From CAYTEO01 sp964436825 (GTDB taxonomy: Bacteria; Krumholzibacteriota; Krumholzibacteriia; LZORAL124-64-63), in the NCBI GenBank assembly GCA_964436825.1, contig CAYTEO010000061.1:1-12154 (forward strand): 12,154 bases of DNA, read 5' to 3'. How positions within the stretch are numbered: position 1 is the first letter of the stretch; the number at the start of each line of letters is the position of its first letter. A program made the position numbers and the translations under genes. Of the stretch, positions 5,681 through 12,154 are shown piece by piece. The notes beneath the pieces are model-generated. The model did not search any database and was not told the origin of the DNA. It was given only the letters and a program-made list of their open reading frames with translations.

Positions 5681-7846
5681 GTGGACCGCAAACTCGGCAC
5701 CTTCCTCGGCGTCTACACCCCCACGATCCTGACGATCCTGGGCGTCATCATGTACCTGCGCTTCGGGTGGCTGGTGGGCCACCTGGGCCTGGCGCGGACC
5801 CTGGGGATCGTCCTGGCGGCCAACGCCATCACCGTGGTGACGACGCTCTCGTTCTCGGCCATCGCCACCAACACGCGGGTCGGCGCCGGCGGCGCCTACT
5901 ACATCATCTCCCGCAGCCTGGGACTGGAGATCGGTGGCGCCATCGGGCTGCCGCTGTTCCTCTCCCAGGCCATCTCGGTGACCCTCTACGCCTACGGCCT
6001 GGCCGAGTCGCTGCGGATCGTCGCGCCGGGGCTGCCGCTGGAACCGGCGGCGGCGGTCATCGTCGTGGCCGTCGGACTGCTGGCCTGGCGCGGCGCGGAG
6101 ACGGCCCTGCGCGCCCAGATCCCCCTGCTGGGACTGGTCGGCCTGTCCCTGGTCGCCCTGGCGGCCGGTGCCCTGCTGCGCGGCCACGACGCCCCCCTCT
6201 GGCGGGATCCGGCCGGCGACCTGACCCTCTGGGCCGGCTTCGCCATCTTCTTCCCCGCGGTCACCGGGGCCATGGCCGGGCTGGGCCTCTCGGGAGACCT
6301 GGCCGATCCCGGCCGGTCCATCCCCCGCGGCTCGCTGCTGGCGGTGCTGACGGGCCTGGGGGTCTACCTGCTGATCCCGGTCCTGCTGATCCACGGGGCG
6401 AGCCTCCAGGAGCTGCGGACCGATCCGCTGGTCTGGACGCGCGTGGCCCTGCTGGGGCCGTGGCTCATCCTGCCCGGCCTGTGGGCGGCCATCTTCTCCT
6501 CGGCCGTCGGCTCGATCCTGGGCGCGCCGCGCACCCTGCACGCCCTGGCCCACGACGGCCTGGCGCCGTCCCCGCTGGGCCGGGGCGAGGGCAACCGCCG
6601 CGACATCCTGCCGGGGTTGCTCGTCTCGGTCCTGATCGCCCTGGCGGCGGTCCTGCTGGGGAACCTCAACACGGTGGCCGAGGTCGTCACGATGTTCTTC
6701 CTGACCGTCTACGGGACGGTCAACCTGGCGGCCGCCCTCGAGGCCCTCAGCGGCGACCCCTCCTGGCGGCCGCGCCTGAGCGTGCCGTGGTTCGTCTCCC
6801 TGATGGGCGCGTTCGCCTGCGGGGCGGCCATGCTGCTGATCAACCCCGTGGCGGCCGTCGTCGCCGGCGTGATCGAGCTGCTGCTCTGGACCACCCTCTC
6901 GCGCCGGGAGCACCGCGCCGGCTGGGGCGACGCCCGCCGCGGCCTCTACGAGTCGCTGATCCGCTGGGCCCTCTCCCGCATGGCCCGCCACCCGACGTCC
7001 CCGCGCAACTGGCGGCCCCACGTCCTGGTCTTCGTCGACGGGCCGGAGCGGGAGGTGGACCTGGTCCGCTGCGGCACCTGGTTCAGCCAGGGGCGAGGCG
7101 TGGTGACCGTCTGCCAGCTGGTGACCGGCGACCTGGACGACGGCGACCTGCCGGACACCGCCGACCTGCGCCGTCGCATGGCGGCGGCCCTGGAACGGGA
7201 GGACCTGGTGGCCTTCCCCGAGGTGGACATCGTGGACAACCTGCTGGACGGGATCGTCCACGTGGCCCAGGCCAACGGGATCGCCGGGCTGCAGAGCAAC
7301 ACCGTCCTGCTGGGCTGGCCCACCGATCCCCACCTGCAGGTGGAGTTCCTGCGCGTCCTGCGGCGCCTGGCACGGCTGCACAAGTCGCTGCTGCTGGGGC
7401 GGCTGCACGATCCCATGCCGGAGCACCCCCGCGAGATCCACGTCTGGTGGGGCGGTCTGCAGCACAACGGCGACCTGATGCTCCTGCTGGCCTGGCTGTT
7501 GACCCGCAACCCCTGCTGGCGCGGGGCGAGGATCCGGGTGCTGAGCCTGGCCTCGTCGGACCTGGCCCGCCGCCAGACGGAGCGGCACCTGGCCGCCCTG
7601 CTGCCGACCATCCGCATGGAAGCCGTGACCGAGGTGACGATCAAGGAGCCGGGGACCAGCGTCGCCGACCTGATCCAGCGCCGCAGCCGCGACGCGGACA
7701 TCGTCTTCCTGGGCCTGGCCCTGCCGGAGCCGGGTCAGGAGGAGGAGTACGCGGGCCGCATGGAGATCCTGGCCGGCGACCTGCCGCGTGTCTTCTTCGT
7801 CCACAACGCCTCCCTGTTCATGGGCGAACTGCTGAAGGAGGAGTGA
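5681..7846 (+). CDS. SLC12-like cation-chloride cotransporter
   Basis: This 721-residue inner-membrane protein belongs to the APC superfamily and resembles Na-K-Cl cotransporters. The start Lys-Leu-Gly-Thr-Phe-Leu-Gly-Val-Tyr-Thr-Pro-Thr-Ile-Leu leads into helix 1; Gly-Ala-Gly-Gly-Ala-Tyr-Tyr-Ile-Ile-Ser-Arg marks helix 3; and Ala-Gly-Leu-Gly-Leu-Ser-Gly-Asp-Leu-Ala-Asp-Pro precedes Ser-Ile-Pro-Arg-Gly. Phe-Ser-Ser-Ala-Val-Gly-Ser-Ile-Leu-Gly-Ala-Pro-Arg matches the helix 8 sodium-site region. About twelve helices span residues 10-405. A soluble C-terminal domain of about 280 residues follows, as in eukaryotic members. Which ions move is not shown by sequence. GTG 5681 is chosen: GGAG is eight bases upstream and similarity begins at once, whereas the longer reading from TTG 5606 overlaps the promoter. 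The stop is two bases before the Memo gene. Confidence 0.9.
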   Translation: MDRKLGTFLGVYTPTILTILGVIMYLRFGWLVGHLGLARTLGIVLAANAITVVTTLSFSAIATNTRVGAGGAYYIISRSLGLEIGGAIGLPLFLSQAISVTLYAYGLAESLRIVAPGLPLEPAAAVIVVAVGLLAWRGAETALRAQIPLLGLVGLSLVALAAGALLRGHDAPLWRDPAGDLTLWAGFAIFFPAVTGAMAGLGLSGDLADPGRSIPRGSLLAVLTGLGVYLLIPVLLIHGASLQELRTDPLVWTRVALLGPWLILPGLWAAIFSSAVGSILGAPRTLHALAHDGLAPSPLGRGEGNRRDILPGLLVSVLIALAAVLLGNLNTVAEVVTMFFLTVYGTVNLAAALEALSGDPSWRPRLSVPWFVSLMGAFACGAAMLLINPVAAVVAGVIELLLWTTLSRREHRAGWGDARRGLYESLIRWALSRMARHPTSPRNWRPHVLVFVDGPEREVDLVRCGTWFSQGRGVVTVCQLVTGDLDDGDLPDTADLRRRMAAALEREDLVAFPEVDIVDNLLDGIVHVAQANGIAGLQSNTVLLGWPTDPHLQVEFLRVLRRLARLHKSLLLGRLHDPMPEHPREIHVWWGGLQHNGDLMLLLAWLLTRNPCWRGARIRVLSLASSDLARRQTERHLAALLPTIRMEAVTEVTIKEPGTSVADLIQRRSRDADIVFLGLALPEPGQEEEYAGRMEILAGDLPRVFFVHNASLFMGELLKEE

Positions 7847-7848
7847 GC

Positions 7849-8973
7849 ATGCCCCGCCGCCTTTTCCTGCTCCTGGTTCCCGCTTGCCTGTCGCTGGCGG
7901 CCGTGGCCGCCCCCGCCGGCGCGGCCGGCGCCGGGACCGTCCGCGCCCAGCTCGACACCGTCGGCTTCGCGGTCGACTGGGACGACATGCTCGCCGTGGC
8001 GGGCGCCGCCCTGGCCGCCGAGGGGTTGCCGCCCCTGGCCACCGACGGGACCGTCGCCCGGCCCGACACCGGCGCCGTCTGGACGGCGGCGATCATGCCC
8101 CACGACGACTACGTCTACGCCGGCCGGACGGCGGTCCACCTCCTGTCCGGCCTGCGGGCCAGGCACTGGATCGTCCTGGGGGTCTGCCACGCCTGCCGGC
8201 GGATCGGCTGGCGGGACCGGCTGATCTTCGACGACTTCACCGCCTGGCGGGTGGCCGGCGTGGAGCATCCCGTCGCCACGGGGCTGCGGACCTGGCTGCT
8301 GGAACGGCTCGACGGCGAGGTCGCGGTCGTCGACCGGGAACGCCACCGGAAGGAACATTCCGTCGAGGCGCTGTTGCCGTGGCTGCGCCTGGCCGTGCCC
8401 GACGCCGACTTCGTCCCGATCCTGGTACCCGGCATGTCCCTGGAGCGGATGCCCGCCGTGGCGGAGCGGCTGGGCGGCCTGCTGGCCGAGCTCTGCCGGG
8501 AGCACGGCTGGGTCCCGGGTCGGGACCTGGGGGTCCTCGTCTCCGCCGACGCCGTCCACTACGGCTGCGAGCAGTGGGGCGGCCGCGGCTACGCCCCGTT
8601 CGGCTGCGACGCGTGCGGCCACTGCGCCGCCGTCGCCCAGGACCGCACCCTGGCGCTGGCCACCCTCTGCGGTCCCTTGACGCCGGCCGGTCCGGCGGCC
8701 TTCGCCAGGCTGGTCTGGGACGAGGAGCATCCCGAGTACCCGTACCGGATCACCTGGTGCGGCCTCTACTCCATCCCGTTCGGGATGCTGGCGACGCTGA
8801 CGCTGCAGCGGGAGCTGGAGCTGCCTCCCCTGGCCGGGTCGCTGCTGCGCTACGGGGACAGCGTCACCGATGGACGGCTGCCGACGCCGGGGACCCGCCC
8901 TGGGGTCACCGCCCCCAACACGCTGGCCCACTGGGTGGGGTACGCGGCGATAGGATACCGGCCGGTCCGGTGA
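7849..8973 (+). CDS. Exported Memo-family protein (AmmeMemoRadiSam system protein B type)
   Basis: The 374-residue protein has the Memo fold, related to LigB-type extradiol dioxygenases. Recognisable segments are Pro-His85-Asp-Asp-Tyr-Val-Tyr-Ala-Gly, Val-Leu-Gly-Val-Cys-His114-Ala-Cys, Glu-His170-Ser-Val-Glu, Ser-Ala-Asp-Ala-Val-His237 and Thr-Trp-Cys304-Gly; His85, His114 and Cys304 lie in the segments that bind copper or iron in human MEMO1. Residues 1-25 form a signal peptide (Arg-Arg, hydrophobic core, Ala-rich end), so it should act outside the cytoplasm, unlike typical Memo proteins. An extra Cys-x2-Cys-x2-Cys cluster lies at 253-259. No AMMECR1 or radical-SAM partner is in the window. 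A strong AAGGAGG site lies within the end of the cotransporter gene and only two bases separate stop and ATG, so the genes form an operon. The biochemical role is unknown. Confidence 0.88.
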   Translation: MPRRLFLLLVPACLSLAAVAAPAGAAGAGTVRAQLDTVGFAVDWDDMLAVAGAALAAEGLPPLATDGTVARPDTGAVWTAAIMPHDDYVYAGRTAVHLLSGLRARHWIVLGVCHACRRIGWRDRLIFDDFTAWRVAGVEHPVATGLRTWLLERLDGEVAVVDRERHRKEHSVEALLPWLRLAVPDADFVPILVPGMSLERMPAVAERLGGLLAELCREHGWVPGRDLGVLVSADAVHYGCEQWGGRGYAPFGCDACGHCAAVAQDRTLALATLCGPLTPAGPAAFARLVWDEEHPEYPYRITWCGLYSIPFGMLATLTLQRELELPPLAGSLLRYGDSVTDGRLPTPGTRPGVTAPNTLAHWVGYAAIGYRPVR

Positions 8974-8979
8974 GAGGCG

Positions 8980-11256
8980 TCACACCCGCCACAGGTACTG
9001 GAGCTTGAGGAAGTACTGCCGCTCGCCCAGGCGCCAGCCGGGCAGCGGCGCCGTATCGTCGTAGTCCTGGAAGCGGTGCGTGGCGCCGACGTAGAAGATG
9101 GAGAAGGGGTTGAGGCGGTAGGTCACCAGGGGGTCGACCTGCCACTCGCGGGCGAAATCGTCGTACTGGACCACCAGCCGCACGCTCAGCTCGCGACTGA
9201 GCTGCAGCGACCAGCGGGAGCGGGCGACGTAGCCGTCGAACAGCCGCTCGCCGGTGGCCAGGTCGTCGCTGCGGACTCCGTTGAAAGTCGTCTCCACGAC
9301 CAGCCGGCTCCACGGCTTGACGCTGCTCCAGAGGGCCAGGGAGCGCTCCCGGCCCATGACCAGGTCGCGCCGGGCGATCCGATGCCCCGCCGACAGCCAG
9401 AACCCCAGCGATACGGCATCCGACGGCTTGCAGCTGCCCTCGAGATTGGTGGCGAAGATGCCCCGGAAGTGGACGCCGCCGAACAGCTCGTCGCTGCGCA
9501 TGTGCGAGAGCTGGACGTCGGCCTGGGCCCAGGAGAAACTGGCCGACAGGCCGCTCCAGATCCACTCGTCCTTGGCCGTCCCGTCGATGTTCCACTGCTT
9601 GCCCAGCATGACCAGCGGCCGCCAGCGCGTCACCGGACCGGCGTCATGGCGCTCGGTCCAGCCGACGAAGAGGTGTCCCTCGCGCCGGTCGTTGCTCGGC
9701 TCGAAGCCGACGTCGGCGCGGAAGGTGGGACCGAGCTGGCGGTAGTCCGCCTTCAGGTACAAGTGGCGCCCCTCGTGCTCCAGGGCCGCGAACAGGGCGT
9801 GGCCGCTGAAGGTCTCCCCGTCCAGGGCGACGGTGTGGCGGCCGCGGTCGAACAGGTCGTCGCCCGTCTCCTCCAGGCGCGGCTCCTCTGTCCGGCTGCC
9901 CAGCAGCTGCCACGCGAGCTGGTCGGTGTCGCTCAGCCGCCAGCAGCCGTCGACGCCCGCGGTGACGCCGGACCCGTCGCCGTCCAGCCACCGTCCCGTA
10001 CCGACCACTCCCACGTAGGATCCGTCGCCCAGGGCGTGGCGCAGTCGACCGACCAGGACGTCGCTCTCCCCGGCGGCCACCAGCCGGCTGCGTTCCTCCA
10101 GGGGGACGAGCAGCGGCGTGTGCCGGTCGCGGGCCACCAGCAGGGCGGCGCTGTCGTCGCCACGGCGGGCGGTGAGCTTGCCGGCGAAGCGGGGATCGTT
10201 GACCGACCGCGTGTGGACGACGTTGAAGTACGAGCGCCACAGGTCGCTCCCCTCCTGGAAGAAGGGGCGTCGCTCGGGATACCACAGGGCGAAGGTGGTG
10301 TTGACGTCGATCTGGGCGGCGTCGCTCTCCACCTGGCTGAAGTCGGGATTCCAGGTGGCCTCGGCCGTGGCGCTGGACGAGAGGGTCACCTTGGCGCCCA
10401 GGGAGACGTCACCCAGGATCTCCCCGTCGTGGAAGCTGCCGTCGTCGAGGCGTCGGCCCGACTCCCTGGCCACGAAGACCGGCAGCAGCTCCAGTCCCGC
10501 CTGGCGGCGCAGGCCGGACAGGCCGTGCAGGTATCCCCACTGGCAGGGCCAGCAGGCGTCGTCCCGGTCCACCGGGACCCATGACATCTGGGTGCGCACC
10601 TCGCGCGGCCGGATGCGGAAGAAGTCGACACGCCAGGTCTGCTCATCGCCTTCGGGAAAGCGGAGGCTGGCGAAGGGGATGGCCAGCTCCGCGGTCCAGC
10701 CGTCGGCGGTCACGCGGGCCGCGCTGTCGAAGATCATGTCGAAGCCCGTGTCCTCGCCGGCTCCCGCGTTCCAGAGGATGTCCCCCGGCACGCCGCAGGG
10801 GTTGACGAAGATCTCGTAGGCCCACTGCTGTCCGTCGAAGGGATCGAGCATGATCCCCACCAGGTCGTCGGCGAAGATGCGGTCCCGCTCGGCGTGGGTG
10901 GCCCGGACGGCGTCCGGGTCGTCGAAGCAGCGGAAGCCGACGTAGAGGTACGTGTCGTCGTAGGTCACCAGGACCTCGGTCTCCACCGGGGGCGGGGTGG
11001 AATCGCCGGGCTGGATCTCCACGAAGCCGCCGGTGCGGGCGGCTCCCTGCCAGCCGGGATCGTCCAGCACGCCGTCCACGACGATGGCGGCTGTGGCGCG
11101 GCGGATCTCCAGGTGGCGCAGGGAGTCGACCGGGGCCTTGGCCAGCACCTGGCACGGCGGCAGGGACAGCAGGAGCGGCAGGAGCAGGAGCAGCGGCACC
11201 GCCAGGGGACCGGACGGGAGTTGGCGGCCGTTGGTGGTCAGGGAGAGCGGCTGCAT
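8980..11256 (-). CDS. DUF5916 outer-membrane protein with CBM9-like domain
   Basis: The 758-residue product starts with a signal peptide (a run of Leu at residues 21-32, likely cut after Val-Leu-Ala at 39). Residues 48-245 form a CBM9-like domain, with Val-Asp-Gly-Val-Leu-Asp-Asp-Pro-Gly-Trp, Tyr-Leu-Tyr-Val-Gly-Phe-Arg-Cys and Trp-Thr-Ala-Glu-Leu-Ala-Ile-Pro-Phe. The rest is the DUF5916 barrel, with the conserved Asn-Pro-Asp-Phe-Ser-Gln-Val-Glu and Pro-Glu-Arg-Arg-Pro-Phe-Phe-Gln-Glu-Gly stretches, ending in an aromatic strand. Members are common in Bacteroidota and Gemmatimonadota; a role in glycan or glycoside handling is inferred only from the CBM9-like domain. ATG 11256 is chosen because it precedes the signal peptide and has AGGA upstream. 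The stop is six bases from the Memo gene's stop, facing it. Confidence 0.92.
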   Translation of the reverse strand: MQPLSLTTNGRQLPSGPLAVPLLLLLPLLLSLPPCQVLAKAPVDSLRHLEIRRATAAIVVDGVLDDPGWQGAARTGGFVEIQPGDSTPPPVETEVLVTYDDTYLYVGFRCFDDPDAVRATHAERDRIFADDLVGIMLDPFDGQQWAYEIFVNPCGVPGDILWNAGAGEDTGFDMIFDSAARVTADGWTAELAIPFASLRFPEGDEQTWRVDFFRIRPREVRTQMSWVPVDRDDACWPCQWGYLHGLSGLRRQAGLELLPVFVARESGRRLDDGSFHDGEILGDVSLGAKVTLSSSATAEATWNPDFSQVESDAAQIDVNTTFALWYPERRPFFQEGSDLWRSYFNVVHTRSVNDPRFAGKLTARRGDDSAALLVARDRHTPLLVPLEERSRLVAAGESDVLVGRLRHALGDGSYVGVVGTGRWLDGDGSGVTAGVDGCWRLSDTDQLAWQLLGSRTEEPRLEETGDDLFDRGRHTVALDGETFSGHALFAALEHEGRHLYLKADYRQLGPTFRADVGFEPSNDRREGHLFVGWTERHDAGPVTRWRPLVMLGKQWNIDGTAKDEWIWSGLSASFSWAQADVQLSHMRSDELFGGVHFRGIFATNLEGSCKPSDAVSLGFWLSAGHRIARRDLVMGRERSLALWSSVKPWSRLVVETTFNGVRSDDLATGERLFDGYVARSRWSLQLSRELSVRLVVQYDDFAREWQVDPLVTYRLNPFSIFYVGATHRFQDYDDTAPLPGWRLGERQYFLKLQYLWRV

Positions 11257-11580
11257 GGGCGATGATCCTGGTGCTGACCCCGCGCGCGGGTCGTGCTGGT
11301 CGAGCTGGCGACGGGTCGGGGTGGGGCCGGCCCGCCGCCGCTGCTGCAGGGATCGGCTATAAGACGCAGGATGGGAGGGGAAGGTTGCGCAACAGCGTGA
11401 GCCCGACGCCGGCAGCAACTCCCCGCCGACGGCGAGAGGTACAGTAGCGAGAGGCCGCACGAGGCCCCGGGAAGGGCCTCGCGGCTGCATACACCGGTCA
11501 GGACGAAGCCGCGCGTCCAGCTCGCGAGCAATACGGTCAACTCCAAAATGTGCTGTAAATTTCCGCAGGATTGAGGCATC
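11257..11580. other. Leader and intergenic region between transposase and DUF5916 gene
   Basis: No gene is seen in these 324 bases. It holds a perfect 10-bp palindrome GTTGCGCAAC at 11384-11393, a long hairpin at 11454-11485, and on the minus strand a TTATAG (plus 11357-11362) that could serve as a -10 although no -35 fits. From about 11530 to the transposase stop the sequence turns AT-richer and probably includes the end of the insertion element. Confidence 0.6.
11454..11485. other. Long imperfect GC hairpin
   Basis: CGAGGCCC at 11460-11467 pairs with GGGCCTCG at 11474-11481 around a 6-base loop, and beyond a 2-base bulge GCCG at 11454-11457 pairs with CGGC at 11482-11485. There is no U-tract on either strand. 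It lies between the transposase and the DUF5916 gene and may block read-through from the element. Confidence 0.5.
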
Positions 11581-12154
11581 TCATTTCATGGTTACGACCT
11601 CGCCTTTGCGTGCCTGTCTGGTTTCGAGCCATTCGTGGAACTCGTCCATATCCAAGTACTTTCGGCTGATCCACGATTCGTGGGATTCGGCCAGCAAGGC
11701 GGCAAAGAGCCTGAGGGCTGCGGCCTCGTTGGGAAAGATGCGAATCACGCGTTCTCTGCGGCGGATTACCTGAATCAGGCGCTCCTGCATGTTGGTTGAT
11801 TTCAGCCGCCTGCGGTATTTGGCTGGCAAGGCCATGACAGCCAGCGCATCCTCCAGGCCTTCTTCCAGACAGTCCGTGGCTTTGGGGGCTTTGGCGTGCC
11901 ATTTCTCGATGAATTCCTGTACCAACTCTCGCGCTTGTTTCATCGTCTCGGCCCGGAAAATTGGCGTGAGGTCCTCGGCGATCTCCTCCCGCAGTCTGCG
12001 CCCGACATGGCCGAGGTTATTGCGCATGAAGTGCACCTGACAGCGCTGCCAGATGGCGCCAACGAATGCGCGGCGCACGGCCTTGACCAGCCCCGCCACC
12101 CTGCTCGGCCCTGTCAGGTGCGCGAAGACCCGGATCCGCGTTGACAGAGCACGT
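11530..12154 (-). mobile_element. IS256-family insertion sequence, partial
   Basis: The transposase shows an insertion sequence entering from the right edge. Its 3' terminus probably lies near 11530-11550, in an AT-richer segment reading CGGTCAACTCCAAAATG that resembles IS256-type terminal inverted repeats. The other end is outside the window, so neither the inverted repeat nor a target duplication can be confirmed. The left boundary is an estimate. Confidence 0.6.
11581..12154 (-). CDS. IS256-family (Mutator-type) transposase, C-terminal part
   Basis: The gene runs off the right edge; about 191 C-terminal residues are visible. Family marks are Trp-Gln-Arg-Cys-Gln-Val-His-Phe-Met-Arg-Asn, Pro-Ala-Lys-Tyr-Arg-Arg-Arg-Leu, and Ser-Thr-Asn-Met-Gln-Glu-Arg-Leu followed by Ile-Arg-Arg-Arg and Ile-Phe-Pro-Asn-Glu-Ala. 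The Glu of the Gln-Glu-Arg-Leu motif is the expected catalytic acid. Upstream of Gly-Leu-Val-Lys-Ala, where the family has Ser-Asp-x-His-x-Gly-Leu with a catalytic Asp, this frame reads Pro-Ser-Arg-Val-Ala-Gly-Leu, and the 18 residues before it do not look like the family in any frame. The copy is therefore probably defective or rearranged near 12095-12120. Composition is lower in GC than the neighbouring genes, which fits recent arrival. Confidence 0.88.
   Translation of the reverse strand, partial: RALSTRIRVFAHLTGPSRVAGLVKAVRRAFVGAIWQRCQVHFMRNNLGHVGRRLREEIAEDLTPIFRAETMKQARELVQEFIEKWHAKAPKATDCLEEGLEDALAVMALPAKYRRRLKSTNMQERLIQVIRRRERVIRIFPNEAAALRLFAALLAESHESWISRKYLDMDEFHEWLETRQARKGEVVTMK

Noticed and set aside
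5615..7804. 729-residue minus-strand open frame opposite the cotransporter
   Set aside because: The Gln/Asp/Gly/Arg-rich translation has no domain, and the plus strand encodes a clear SLC12-like protein.
5767..8973. A single 1068-residue fusion of cotransporter region and Memo protein
   Set aside because: The first two thirds is an out-of-frame shadow rich in Arg/Gly/Pro; only the final part is the Memo gene, which has its own ATG, ribosome site and signal peptide.
9076..10584. 502-residue plus-strand open frame opposite the DUF5916 gene
   Set aside because: It has the composition of an antisense shadow and no family similarity.
12111..12147. Possible integron attC-like site from the CTGTCA/TGACAG inverted repeat
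   Set aside because: The conserved attC core sequences are not present and there is no integrase or cassette array nearby.
1..12154. Defence island, CRISPR array or prophage
   Set aside because: No regularly spaced repeats, nucleases, phage structural genes or toxin-antitoxin pairs are seen; apart from the insertion sequence the genes are envelope and metabolic families.

Overview
This is a GC-rich bacterial window with lower-GC edges. No rRNA, tRNA or CRISPR array was seen. The gene mix suggests a Gram-negative bacterium of the FCB type, such as an Eisenbacteria- or Krumholzibacteria-like lineage. The clues are a DUF5916 outer-membrane protein with a CBM9-like domain, a lipoprotein with an Asp-Asp-Asp-Asn-Pro-Thr stretch after its lipobox, and an exported Memo-family protein. 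That placement is inference; no phylogenetic marker is present.

Layout, left to right. Positions 1-600 are lower in GC, with an AAGG microsatellite and no convincing intact gene. An MgtC/SapB-family membrane protein (609-1292, +) converges on a minus-strand pair: a Bcp-type peroxiredoxin with a single Cys, and upstream of it an exported ten-Cys protein with a duplicated cysteine pattern. Beyond an AT-rich promoter-like stretch are two plus-strand genes with damaged 5' ends: a beta-rich protein with no usable start or signal peptide, and an RDD-family membrane protein whose start ATG is one base out of frame. The RDD gene overlaps, tail to tail, a minus-strand YciA-like thioesterase, which is coupled through ATGA to an upstream SAM methyltransferase.

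Divergent from these is a Tyr/Trp-rich lipoprotein (4759-5532), followed by a long GC hairpin. Next is a tight two-gene plus-strand operon: an SLC12-type cation-chloride cotransporter and an exported Memo-family protein (AmmeMemoRadiSam protein B type). It converges, with a 6-base gap, on a large minus-strand DUF5916 outer-membrane barrel gene. The right edge holds the 3' part of an IS256-family transposase on the minus strand, whose upstream end looks damaged or rearranged.

Most genes are recognisable housekeeping or envelope families, and no defence or biosynthetic cluster is evident. The best candidates for new biology are the ten-Cys exported protein next to a one-Cys peroxiredoxin, the exported cysteine-rich Memo protein coupled to a chloride cotransporter, and the aromatic-rich lipoprotein. 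The two broken 5' ends side by side suggest local decay, or sequencing errors.
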